Origin: Neobacillus sp. WH10
Lineage (GTDB): Bacteria > Bacillota > Bacilli > Bacillales > Cytobacillaceae
Direction of reading: 5' to 3'
DNA length: 64,000 nt
Assembly: GCF_030123405.1 (NCBI RefSeq)
Contig: NZ_CP126110.1
Location: 5,332,001 to 5,396,000 of the forward strand
Below the pieces are notes generated by a model. The model was not told the origin of the DNA, ran no database searches, and worked only from the letters and a program-made list of their open reading frames with translations. The translations under genes and the position numbers were made by a program. Within the stretch, counting starts at the first letter, position 1, and every line of letters begins with the position of its first letter. Positions 1 through 7,795 of the stretch are shown here, one piece after another.

Positions 1-865
1 AGTCAAAAAGCAGCTTATAAATCGGGCCTAACACACTTCCAATGGAGATATCGTACTCAATAAATAAGATTTTGCCGCCTTTGTTTCTGATAAACTCTCT
101 AATGGAAAAATCGCCGTCTTTTTTAAAATTCCCAATAAATACTTCGCTGCAAACTTGCCTTAAGTCAGACATTACCCCTAAAGCCTGCCCCATGCTTTTT
201 TTCGAAATGGCATCATTTAACGCTTTTAAATCTTGGCGACTTTCGAATACCTCGTTTAATTTATCAATTTGTACGGACTGAATATATCCACTTAAACACT
301 CGTTACTAATAATGTTGAAATATTCCTCATCATGAATATCAATGGGATCGCTATTTTCATGGACACTCACTAAATATTTCATAATCCCGATTAGTACATC
401 TCGTGCTGCAGCTGGGAAAAAAGAATTTCCGCCGCTATTTTTTATCTTCATATCAAATAAAGCAGTTGCCATCTCTCTTATAGAGGTTTCAATATCTTCA
501 TCCCCGTCGATCAGCGCTTCTTGAAGCATATTCCAATAGTCTGTAGCTGTTGAATCATTGCTGATTACTACATCCACCCCTTCACGGTAGAACTTCTCAT
601 AAAAGTCTCCTTTTGTATCAAAAATGACCATGACATCATCGTCATTTAGATGTTCCACTAATTGATCGACCAATTGAAACATTGCATTCGTCTTCCCTGT
701 TCCAATGCCGCCAATAAATAATAGATGTTTTTCCAAAATGTTCTTAGGGAGAGGAATCTTCTGATTCGCCCCAATGAATTGTATTTTTTCTGGCGGGCTG
801 TTTAACGTATACTGTTTCTTTAATCTCATTCCTTCTAGAATTTCTATTTCTTTTTTAATTAACAT
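1..865 (-). CDS. VirD4/TraG-like conjugative coupling ATPase, C-terminus beyond window edge
   Basis: The reading frame is open from an ATG at 865 to the left edge of the window, giving about 288 residues without the C-terminus. A strong ribosome site (AAGGGGG) precedes the start. Walker A is GGIGTGKT at residues 52-59. The VMVIFDTKGDFYEKFY stretch near residue 80 is typical of type IV secretion coupling proteins (VirD4/TraG/TrwB), which pump DNA through conjugation channels. A later hydrophobic ILFIEYD strand near residue 270 is a plausible Walker B. No N-terminal membrane anchor is visible, so this may be a soluble TrwB-like or TraD-like form. It lies 18 bp downstream of the repeat-rich basic protein gene and probably shares its transcript. 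The ATPase fold is fairly certain; the conjugative role is inferred from motif style. Confidence 0.75.
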   Translation of the reverse strand, partial: MLIKKEIEILEGMRLKKQYTLNSPPEKIQFIGANQKIPLPKNILEKHLLFIGGIGTGKTNAMFQLVDQLVEHLNDDDVMVIFDTKGDFYEKFYREGVDVVISNDSTATDYWNMLQEALIDGDEDIETSIREMATALFDMKIKNSGGNSFFPAAARDVLIGIMKYLVSVHENSDPIDIHDEEYFNIISNECLSGYIQSVQIDKLNEVFESRQDLKALNDAISKKSMGQALGVMSDLRQVCSEVFIGNFKKDGDFSIREFIRNKGGKILFIEYDISIGSVLGPIYKLLFD

Positions 866-883
866 TTTTATCCCCCTTGTTCA

Positions 884-2809
884 TCATCTAGATTGAGACG
901 GTCCTGTATCTCTAGTTACAGTTTGTGATGGATTGGACGTATTGCTCCGGCTCGATTCCCTTTGAGGAGCCTTATTTTTCGGATTGTTTCCCGCCTTGTT
1001 TAGAGAAGAATCTTTGTTGTCTACCTTTTTGACATAGTCTATTGTGCTATTCTGATTTTTCGAAGGACCTTTACCTTTATCCCTTTCCTCTACCTTCTCG
1101 ACAAAGCTTCCTTCGCTGCCGCTTTTCTTCTGATTCTTTCCTTGCGACTTACTGTTCTGACCCTTTGGATTCATTTTCTTTGACGAGGGCTTTTGGTTCA
1201 TCTTCTCTCCCTTTTTATTCTCAGGCGTTGGATCTTTCTTCTTTTCCTCTCCCTTCTTATTCTCAGGCGTTGGATCTTTTTTCTTTTCCTCTGCCTGCTT
1301 ATTCTCAGGCGTTGGCTCCTTTTTCTTTTCCTCTCCCTTCTTATTCTCAGGGGTTGGATCTTTTTTCTTTTCCTCTCCCTTCATATTCTCAGGCGTTGGA
1401 TCTTTTTTCTTTTCCTCTCCCTTCATATTCTCAGGCGTTGGATCTTTTTTCTTTTCCTCTCCCTTCTTATTCTCAGGCGTTGGATCTTTTTTCTTTTCCT
1501 CTCCCTTCTTATTCTCAGGCGTTGGATCTTTTTTCTTTTCCTCTCCCTGCTTATTCTCAGGGGTTGGATCTTTTTTCTTTTCCTCTCCCTGCTTATTCTC
1601 AGGCGTTGGATCTTTTTTCTTTTCCTCTCCCTTCTTATTCTCAGGCGTTGGATCTTTTTTCTTTTCCTCTCCCATCTTATTCTCAGGCGTTGGATCTTTT
1701 TTCTTTTCCTCTGCCTGCTTATTCTCAGGCGTTGGATCTTTTTTCTTTTCCTCTCCCATCTTATTCTCAGGCGTTGGATCTTTTTTCTTTTCCTCTCCCA
1801 TCTTATTCTCAGGCGTTGGATCTTTTTTCTTTTCCTCTCCCTTCTTATTCTCAGGCGTTGGATCTTTTTTCTTTTCCTCTGATTTCCCTTTCTCTTGCTT
1901 GGACTCTTTCTTCAGTTCCTTTGGAGTCTTTTCCTGTTGATTTAATTTAGAATTTCCCTCCTTTTCTCTTTCGTTTTGCTTTTCTTTCTCTTGCTTCTTC
2001 TCCCTATATTTCTCAGCGATCTTGTCTAATTTTTGTTTTAGATCCTTAAAAGTGGATTTTACCTTGTTATAATCTTCTGCTATTCGTTTAGGAATTTTTG
2101 GAGCAGCTCTTGCAAAATCTTTAACTTCTTTCGAAAAATTCCTGGCTGTCTTTTTCCACTCGCTTTTTATTTGTGAACGTGTTCTATGTTGACGATTATA
2201 GGAGTTCTTTCTAGAATTCTGTTTAATCGCTTTTTTTGAATATCCCGTGTTTTTCCGCTTTACAGGTATTTGTCTTTTCTCATTGGATAGAGACCTTGAT
2301 TGTTTCTTTTTAGATGGTCTGTTCTTCCATAACTCCTGTTTTTGTCTTCCAATATGTTTATTAGCAGCAATATTTCTGTTCCTGCTATTCCTGTTACGCT
2401 GCTGACTTTTTGCTCCGATATTCCGACGAACTTTTTGACCTCTATTTCGTAGCGGTTTCTTATTTTTTGAGTCATATGTATACGAATGATCTTTTTGCCT
2501 TTTAGGAGAGCCATCTCGTCGTTTTGACTGCAGCCTTTTTGTTTTGTCTTTGAATTTCGGTCTAAGTCGGTTATGTTTAGACTGCAATTTATGTGCTTTC
2601 CTTTTCTTACGCACTCCTTTATCCCTATTCATTTTTTGATTAGCTGCATTTACTTGCTTTGTACGCAAGTTTTGTGGCTTATTTCCATTCGATTGCTCCC
2701 TCTTCGCTTTCCCTTTCGGTTGAGATAACTTTTCAAATTCTTTTGACGCTAAATCTATAATGGCCATACAATAAGCAATAGCAGCTTCTATTATCCTCAA
2801 AAAGCCCAA
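884..2809 (-). CDS. Lysine-rich protein with sixteen 14-residue repeats, function unknown
   Basis: The product has 641 residues from a TTG start that sits behind a very good ribosome site (GGAGGAGGG). Residues 1-22 form a short hydrophobic or amphipathic segment. Residues about 25-240 are extremely basic (Lys/Arg/Gln/Asn), followed by a Lys/Glu coiled-coil-like stretch to about 305. Residues about 310-534 hold sixteen near-identical copies of EEKKKDPTPEN plus a three-residue linker (KKG, KMG, KQA, KQG or MKG). The tail is low complexity and hydrophilic. No enzyme motif is visible. The gene is followed after 18 bp by the coupling ATPase gene, which suggests a joint role, perhaps in DNA handling or at the cell surface of a conjugative element. 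That role is speculation. The basic composition would allow nucleic acid or teichoic acid binding. Confidence 0.7.
   Translation of the reverse strand: MGFLRIIEAAIAYCMAIIDLASKEFEKLSQPKGKAKREQSNGNKPQNLRTKQVNAANQKMNRDKGVRKKRKAHKLQSKHNRLRPKFKDKTKRLQSKRRDGSPKRQKDHSYTYDSKNKKPLRNRGQKVRRNIGAKSQQRNRNSRNRNIAANKHIGRQKQELWKNRPSKKKQSRSLSNEKRQIPVKRKNTGYSKKAIKQNSRKNSYNRQHRTRSQIKSEWKKTARNFSKEVKDFARAAPKIPKRIAEDYNKVKSTFKDLKQKLDKIAEKYREKKQEKEKQNEREKEGNSKLNQQEKTPKELKKESKQEKGKSEEKKKDPTPENKKGEEKKKDPTPENKMGEEKKKDPTPENKMGEEKKKDPTPENKQAEEKKKDPTPENKMGEEKKKDPTPENKKGEEKKKDPTPENKQGEEKKKDPTPENKQGEEKKKDPTPENKKGEEKKKDPTPENKKGEEKKKDPTPENMKGEEKKKDPTPENMKGEEKKKDPTPENKKGEEKKKEPTPENKQAEEKKKDPTPENKKGEEKKKDPTPENKKGEKMNQKPSSKKMNPKGQNSKSQGKNQKKSGSEGSFVEKVEERDKGKGPSKNQNSTIDYVKKVDNKDSSLNKAGNNPKNKAPQRESSRSNTSNPSQTVTRDTGPSQSR
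1206..1880 (-). repeat. 42-bp tandem repeat, 16 copies, inside the lysine-rich protein gene
   Basis: Sixteen head-to-tail 42-bp units encode the 14-residue motif EEKKKDPTPEN-xxx. Differences lie mostly in the linker codons; one unit has Glu for Asp. The near identity at DNA level points to recent expansion by slippage or recombination. Two frames on the opposite strand stay open across the array only because of the repeat. Confidence 0.93.
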
Positions 2810-2837
2810 TTTATCCCTCCTCCCTTATTCATTGAAT

Positions 2838-2872
2838 AAAAAAGTTACTAATATTCGAGAATATCAGTAACT
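2838..2872 (-). terminator. Intrinsic terminator of the M48 protease gene
   Basis: A 14-bp inverted repeat with one mismatch (arms 2843-2856 and 2859-2872) is followed on the minus strand by TTTTTTATT. It lies 13 bp after the protease stop codon. Confidence 0.8.
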
Positions 2873-2884
2873 TGAACACCTACC

Positions 2885-3766
2885 TTAATAAGCAACATAT
2901 TCGGCTCCTAAATCTTGTAGTCTCCCAATTCTTTCATCAGTATCAGGGTGAGTAGAATACATGGCTTTTAATATTCCAATATCCGGGCATTGGCCGGCTA
3001 CACGGTCTAATGCTGAAGCTAGCTCTGAACCATAGCCTAAATCTGCTGCAAAACGATCTGCTGCAAATTCGTTTTGCCGAGAAGATGCTTTAATAAACAA
3101 CATTCCGAACATCGTCCATGCCCAAACAGGAAATTGCATGATAACCCCATGCAGCTTTTCACCCACATTTTCTGATATCATTCTAAGCACAAACCCTAAA
3201 GGAATGGTAAGGATAATCCATATAAGCCTAATGAACCAAAGTGCAATATTAATAAATATATTTCCGACTGTAATAGCTAATAAAAAATCCGTATCTTTAT
3301 GTGAAAGATGCCCGAATTCATGGGCTAAAATAGCCTCAATTTCATCCTCAGGAATATCCAGCAGCCCTTGGGTTACACATACTGTTTTTCTGCCTGTTGC
3401 AAAAGCATTGGGAATAGGACTCTTGTGGATAAACAGCTTTATATTGTCTGGTAAAGTAGGATCTTTAATTTTTGCTTTTTGATAAACATTATCAAATAAT
3501 GGTTTTAATTTTCTCTCTAAATCCCGCCGCTTAATTGGCCTCGACCCCGTTCTAAGCCTCAAAATAAATTCACCTATAGGCGACAGCATGACAGCAAGGG
3601 AAATCAGATAAAATAAAACACAGAAGAAGATGAAGGACAAAGATTCTCTAGGATTTGTACCTGATTGGAAAAATGGTAGAAAAAGCAGAGAGTTTAGTAG
3701 CATATAAACAATGATTCCCCAATTGCTCTTCTTTTTGAGATTTTTCAAAAAGCTAATTAAATACAT
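2885..3766 (-). CDS. M48 family membrane zinc metalloprotease (HtpX-like)
   Basis: Predicted zinc-dependent endopeptidase anchored in the cytoplasmic membrane, of the HtpX/M48 type that degrades misfolded membrane proteins. The catalytic HEFGH motif is in AILAHEFGHLSH, and a downstream ENE-like helix (RQNEFAADRFAA) supplies the third zinc ligand and typical M48 sequence. Two hydrophobic hairpins precede the catalytic part and a further pair follows it. I chose the ATG at 3766 (293 residues, MYLISFLKNL) because GGAGGAG lies just upstream; a longer frame reaches 3838 but has no ribosome site. It is a single-gene unit with its own terminator between the accessory genes and a divergent TetR gene. 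Substrates are unknown. Confidence 0.85.
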   Translation of the reverse strand: MYLISFLKNLKKKSNWGIIVYMLLNSLLFLPFFQSGTNPRESLSFIFFCVLFYLISLAVMLSPIGEFILRLRTGSRPIKRRDLERKLKPLFDNVYQKAKIKDPTLPDNIKLFIHKSPIPNAFATGRKTVCVTQGLLDIPEDEIEAILAHEFGHLSHKDTDFLLAITVGNIFINIALWFIRLIWIILTIPLGFVLRMISENVGEKLHGVIMQFPVWAWTMFGMLFIKASSRQNEFAADRFAADLGYGSELASALDRVAGQCPDIGILKAMYSTHPDTDERIGRLQDLGAEYVAY

Positions 3767-4136
3767 TTTCAGTCTCCTCCTTATATTTACACAACTTGCA
3801 TTTCTAAGAACAAAGTCATTGGAAACAATTATCTGCAAGTAAAATCCTAAAATTCGATGTGTCCCATTTAAAATACATTAATCTTCTTGTATTTTGTTTC
3901 GTTTAGAGAGCATTAGCGTCCCAAAAATACAATAGTTCCTATACAATAAAAGAAAACATGTTCTCCAATGACTAACGCCTAAGTTTGGTTTTTATAGGAT
4001 TTTCATTTGTAATCAATTGGGCTGTTCGTTTACAACCGACCGGACGGTTAGTTTCCTATTTTATTTTATTTGCACTTTTCTGATAACTCAATGGGCTTTT
4101 TTCCCATTTAATTAATAATGCACGGGGGCATTTTAC
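3767..4136. promoter_or_regulatory. Divergent intergenic region between M48 protease and TetR gene
   Basis: This 370-bp AT-rich stretch must hold the promoters of both flanking genes. The only clear element is the palindrome at 4034-4049. I see no other gene or repeat in it. Confidence 0.5.
4034..4049. promoter_or_regulatory. Palindromic operator candidate for the adjacent TetR regulator
   Basis: AACCGACCGGACGGTT is a 16-bp palindrome except for the two symmetric A positions. It lies 88 bp upstream of the TetR start. Palindromes of this AACCGnCCGGnCGGTT type are common targets of small TetR proteins, so autoregulation is likely but unproven. Confidence 0.6.
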
Positions 4137-4727
4137 ATGGCTAAAGAATTAGAAAAAGGAACAAAAAAACTTATATTAGATGTAGCTTATGAACTATTTG
4201 CCAAACTTGGGTATGAACAAACTCCTGTAAGTTTAATCATGGAAAGAGTAGGTAAATCAAAAGCAACATTTTATGCCCATTTTAAAAGAAAAGAAGATAT
4301 TATGTTGAATATTGTTGACCAGCAGGTGTATCGAAATTCTAGCTTTATTCAAGAGGTAGTCCACCCCTATATCCGCCAAGATAATTTTGAAATATTGGAG
4401 TTTTTTACAGGATACTTTCAAATTGGGCTGCATTTAGAAGATCGGAAAGAATGGACATTAGTTTATAATGATCTCATTCGGCTGTCAGTTACCGATGAAG
4501 TAATTCGAACGAAGCTTGCTAATGTGCATGATGGATGGATTAAATTGTTTGATATGGCCCTTACAAGAGCAATTGAATTAAAACAACTTCCAGAAGAGTT
4601 GAATAAGGAGGCCATTATTAAGTCCATTCTTTCTTTATATAAGGGAATCCATTTAGAAAGAGTGTATGGAAGCGGACCGAACATGGAACAAATTCATTAT
4701 TTTTTAAAACGATTGCTTTCTTTATAA
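4137..4727 (+). CDS. TetR/AcrR family transcriptional regulator
   Basis: The 196-residue product has the N-terminal TetR DNA-binding domain. Residues about 10-58 include the helix-turn-helix (TPVSLIMERVGKSKATFYAHFKRKEDI). The remainder is a helical ligand-binding domain that I cannot assign to a ligand. It starts at an ATG after GGGGG. It is one of only two plus-strand genes in the window and is divergent from the M48 protease gene. A 16-bp palindrome in its leader is the natural operator candidate. No efflux pump or other obvious target lies beside it; the protease could be a target. Confidence 0.85.
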   Translation: MAKELEKGTKKLILDVAYELFAKLGYEQTPVSLIMERVGKSKATFYAHFKRKEDIMLNIVDQQVYRNSSFIQEVVHPYIRQDNFEILEFFTGYFQIGLHLEDRKEWTLVYNDLIRLSVTDEVIRTKLANVHDGWIKLFDMALTRAIELKQLPEELNKEAIIKSILSLYKGIHLERVYGSGPNMEQIHYFLKRLLSL

Positions 4728-4788
4728 AACGAGCCATAGCCACTAACCTGTTCCATATAAGACTAATTTAGAGGGAAAAATAAAAAGA

Positions 4789-4842
4789 CTGACGCAAAAG
4801 AGCCGTTATTCAACGATCTTTTGCGTCAGCCTCTGCTTTTTT
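4789..4842 (+). terminator. Intrinsic terminator of the TetR gene
   Basis: A perfect 13-bp stem (CTGACGCAAAAGA at 4789-4801, complement at 4817-4829) is followed by CCTCTGCTTTTTT. The loop can extend pairing through CGTT/AACG. Confidence 0.85.
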
Positions 4843-4986
4843 ACTTTAAATTGTCACCGATTGTTCCAATTACATTTTTATACCTATATAAGCTTTGTTT
4901 TGAATTACGTGCAGCTCTTTTTTCTTCCATCAACGCCTTTTTTAATGGCTCTAGCTTTGTTTTCTAAGTAACGTAAATAGGTCTAT

Positions 4987-6033
4987 TTATTTCTGCGCCG
5001 TAATCGTCGCCATCATTGGCTCCGCCGAAGTAATCTCCACTCCCTTGTAATAGTGCTTCACAATCTCCTTATAATTCGATCCTTCCTCGGCCATGCCGTT
5101 CGCACCGTACTGGCTCATACCGACACCGTGGCCGAAGCCTTTTGTCGTGATCACAATATTTTCACCCTTACGCTCCCAGGCAAAGTCAGACGATTTCAGG
5201 TCAAGTTTTTCGCGGATATCTTTTCCAGACAGAACCTTTCCGTTAAAATTGACTTTTCCGACACGCTTTCCTGTGGTACGCTCAACAATTTTTCCAATCG
5301 TGGACCCCGAGCCAATCTTAACACCAAGCATTGCTTCAAACTCTTTAACCGTTAACACCTTTTGATTTGAAAATTTCGGTGACTTTTTATCCCATGGACT
5401 CGATACACTTCTTAAATAAGGAATATTACCTGACCAATAGTCTTCCGAGTTTTCTGTATAGCCATTCCCTGTGGAGAAGAAAAGGGCATCGATCGGCTTT
5501 CCATCGTAGGTCAGAATTTGTCCGCCCGTCGTCTGGACTGCTTCAAGAACTTTTTCCTTTTTCCAACTATAATCCTTACCCCAATTTCTCCTCATTTCTT
5601 CATCATTCATGTAAACCTGATGGATTTGGGTGTCAGTGACCTGGGCTCCCTTCGGTACGCCCATCGTATCCTTACTTACTAATCTGTTTACGATATAGGT
5701 CCTTGCCGCTAATGCCTGAGCCTTTAATGCTTCCTCTTTAAACTCTGCCGGCATTTCCGCTGCTACAACCCCAACAAGATAATCTTCGAACGGGACTTTT
5801 TCAATTATTTTTTTTGAGGAGCGAAACACTGCTACCTCTACCGCCGTATCTGAATCAGCGGTAGAGGTAGAGGTCGATTTCGTTTCTTTAGCAGAGGCTT
5901 TCGTTAAATCTTCCCCTAATTTTCCTCTCGCTTGATGCTCGCCCGAAAACGGTAAAACCAGCATTGCGGGAATGATGAGGGTCAGGGCAATAAGGAATGA
6001 TGCTAGTACGATGAGTAGTTTGATTTTTTTCAT
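4987..6033 (-). CDS. spoIID: Stage II sporulation protein D, peptidoglycan lytic transglycosylase
   Basis: SpoIID cleaves glycan strands of septal peptidoglycan during engulfment and works with SpoIIM and SpoIIP in the mother-cell membrane. The 348-residue product has an N-terminal membrane anchor (residues 3-28) followed by a Ser/Thr-rich linker and the SpoIID/LytB domain. Recognisable family stretches are FEDYLVGVVAAEMPAEFKEEALKAQA, YFSTGNG-like FFSTGNGYTENSEDYW and GFGHGVGMSQYGANGMA. The start is supported by CTGGAGGCAC. In B. subtilis the gene is SigE-dependent. A weak SigE-like arrangement, with CATATGTA at 6098-6105 on the minus strand, is present but unconvincing. The upstream gap is filled with dispersed repeats. 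Confidence 0.95.
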   Translation of the reverse strand: MKKIKLLIVLASFLIALTLIIPAMLVLPFSGEHQARGKLGEDLTKASAKETKSTSTSTADSDTAVEVAVFRSSKKIIEKVPFEDYLVGVVAAEMPAEFKEEALKAQALAARTYIVNRLVSKDTMGVPKGAQVTDTQIHQVYMNDEEMRRNWGKDYSWKKEKVLEAVQTTGGQILTYDGKPIDALFFSTGNGYTENSEDYWSGNIPYLRSVSSPWDKKSPKFSNQKVLTVKEFEAMLGVKIGSGSTIGKIVERTTGKRVGKVNFNGKVLSGKDIREKLDLKSSDFAWERKGENIVITTKGFGHGVGMSQYGANGMAEEGSNYKEIVKHYYKGVEITSAEPMMATITAQK

Positions 6034-6197
6034 GATTGTGCCTCCAGTTTGAAAAATTCGCAGCCGGCACTAACAAGCCGAGATGCGTCTCCATTCATAC
6101 ATATGGAAGCGGACAAGCATTTATTACATATTTTTTCTAACTATGCGACGGAGGTCAGTCACCGAAAACTCCGTAAACATGGTAGCAAAGATAAAAA

Positions 6198-6302
6198 GGG
6201 TGTCAGGCACCGTAAACGCAATATGCGTAGTAAAAATGGGGTAAATGTTTAACCACCACGCGATAAGCAACGTGGTAATAAGGTTAACGGTGCCTGACAC
6301 CC
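6198..6302. repeat. Inverted pair of the GGTGCCTGACACC dispersed repeat
   Basis: A 16-bp arm at 6198-6213 (GGGTGTCAGGCACCGT) is the exact reverse complement of 6287-6302. The interval holds a smaller CCACG/CGTGG hairpin. The whole unit could fold into a long cruciform or RNA hairpin. Confidence 0.85.
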
Positions 6303-6336
6303 ATTTCACAATATTCATGGTGTTAAAGTAGGAAAC

Positions 6337-6349
6337 GGTGCCTGACGGT
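6337..6349. repeat. Degenerate dispersed-repeat copy
   Basis: GGTGCCTGACGGT starts exactly 48 bp after the start of the preceding core copy (6289). Confidence 0.6.
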
Positions 6350-6377
6350 CTCTGACATCACCGCCCACGCTACCACA

Positions 6378-6437
6378 ACAAAAAATCCCGAAGGTTGGGT
6401 CGGTCTGATATCAGACCACCACACACACTTCGGGATT
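6378..6437 (-). terminator. Intrinsic terminator of the murA operon
   Basis: A 10-bp outer stem (AATCCCGAAG at 6384-6393, complement at 6428-6437) encloses the perfect palindrome GGTCTGATATCAGACC at 6402-6417. On the minus strand it is followed by TTTTTTGTTG. It lies 16 bp after the murA stop. Confidence 0.85.
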
Positions 6438-6452
6438 CCTATTTAATATTAT

Positions 6453-7763
6453 TTATGCATTCATATCTGAAATATAGTTTTGAGTTTCAACAAAGATTTC
6501 GTCAGCTTCTTTAATACGTTCGATATCAGCGCCTAATCCTGCCAGCTTGCCGTGGAAGTTCACGTAACCGCGGTCTAAGTGTTTCAACTCCGTCACGCGT
6601 GTCACTCCTTCAGAAACTAAGCCAGTCAAAATCAACGCTGCCGCTGCCCGTAAATCCGTTGCTGACACTTCAGCGCCTTGTAAATTCGAAGGGCCATTTA
6701 AAATTACCGAACGGCCTTCAATTTTAATATCCGCATTCATGCGGCGGAATTCCTCGACGTGCATAAAACGGTTCTCAAACACCGTTTCTGTGATCATCGA
6801 AGTCCCATCTGCACGAAGCAATAACGCCATCATTTGCGACTGCATATCTGTTGGGAAGCCTGGATGAGGCATCGTTTTGATGTCGACCGCCTTCAACCGC
6901 TCAGGACCGATGACACGAACGCCATCCTCTTCCTCAACAATCATCACACCCATCTCTTCCATTTTCGCAATCAAAGAAGATAAGTGCTCAGGAACCGCAC
7001 CTTGTACCAATACATTTCCTCCGGTAATCGCAGCAGCAGTCATAAAGGTACCTGCCTCGATACGGTCAGGAATAATCGCATGATCCGCACCAAATAATAC
7101 ATCAACGCCCTCAATCCTCAAAGTACCCGTACCGGCACCTTTCACTCGAGCGCCCATTTTATTCAAGAAATTCGCCAAGTCTACAATTTCTGGTTCTTTT
7201 GCGACGTTTTCAATAATGGTCGTACCCTGTGCAAGGGTCGCCGCCATCATAATGTTTTCTGTTGCACCAACACTTGGGAAATCCAAGTAAATCTTTGCTC
7301 CCTTTAAGCGGCCGTCAACCTCCGCTTCAATAAAGCCATTTCCTACCTTCACCGTTGCACCCATGGCCTCAAAGCCCTTTAGGTGCTGGTCAATAGGACG
7401 GGATCCAATCGCACAGCCTCCAGGCAGAGCAACACGTGCCCGGCCATTGCGTGCCAACAATGATCCCATGACAAGAACAGACGCGCGCATTTTTCGAACA
7501 TATTCGAATGGCGCTTCATCTTTTAACTCTCTGGATGCATCGACAACAACTGTATTATCTTCAAATACCACTTGAGCATTTAAGTTACGTAAAACTTCAT
7601 TTATTGTGTATACATCGGAGAGTGTAGGTACATCACTAATTACACTTTTTCCATCACTTGCTAATAATGTTGCAGCGATAACAGGCAACACGGCATTTTT
7701 TGCACCTTCCACTTTTACCGTTCCATAAAGCCTTTGTCCGCCGCGGACGATGATCTTTTCCAA
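6453..7763 (-). CDS. murA: UDP-N-acetylglucosamine 1-carboxyvinyltransferase MurA
   Basis: MurA transfers enolpyruvate from PEP to UDP-GlcNAc, the first committed step of peptidoglycan synthesis in the cytoplasm; it is the fosfomycin target. The 436-residue length is normal. Lys22 in VEGAKNA and Cys117 in GGCAIGSRPID correspond to the PEP-binding lysine and the catalytic cysteine, so this copy should be fosfomycin-sensitive. It sits next to ywmB and spoIID as murAA does in B. subtilis, with ywmB 32 bp upstream. A second paralogue lies at 50.4-51.7 kb. The gene has its own strong terminator. Confidence 0.96.
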   Translation of the reverse strand: MEKIIVRGGQRLYGTVKVEGAKNAVLPVIAATLLASDGKSVISDVPTLSDVYTINEVLRNLNAQVVFEDNTVVVDASRELKDEAPFEYVRKMRASVLVMGSLLARNGRARVALPGGCAIGSRPIDQHLKGFEAMGATVKVGNGFIEAEVDGRLKGAKIYLDFPSVGATENIMMAATLAQGTTIIENVAKEPEIVDLANFLNKMGARVKGAGTGTLRIEGVDVLFGADHAIIPDRIEAGTFMTAAAITGGNVLVQGAVPEHLSSLIAKMEEMGVMIVEEEDGVRVIGPERLKAVDIKTMPHPGFPTDMQSQMMALLLRADGTSMITETVFENRFMHVEEFRRMNADIKIEGRSVILNGPSNLQGAEVSATDLRAAAALILTGLVSEGVTRVTELKHLDRGYVNFHGKLAGLGADIERIKEADEIFVETQNYISDMNA

Positions 7764-7795
7764 GAGTATTCCCCTCCGCGTCCATTTTCTCTATA

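Larger units (their letters stand above)
6034..6452. other. Repeat-rich spacer between murA and spoIID
   Basis: This 419-bp spacer contains the murA terminator, a long inverted pair of the 13-bp dispersed repeat, a third degenerate copy and the spoIID leader. Short open frames on both strands here overlap the repeats and lack family resemblance. Confidence 0.6.

Noticed and set aside
1042..1950. Long plus-strand frames (302 and 229 codons) across the 42-bp repeats
   Set aside because: They are antisense shadows kept open by the in-frame repeat of the lysine-rich gene; no ribosome site and no family sequence.
4841..4930. Minus-strand 29-codon frame starting MEEKRAARNS
   Set aside because: Possible remnant of a gene end with only a weak ribosome site; too short to support.
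6049..6318. Short frames on both strands between spoIID and murA
   Set aside because: They overlap inverted dispersed repeats and resemble nothing.
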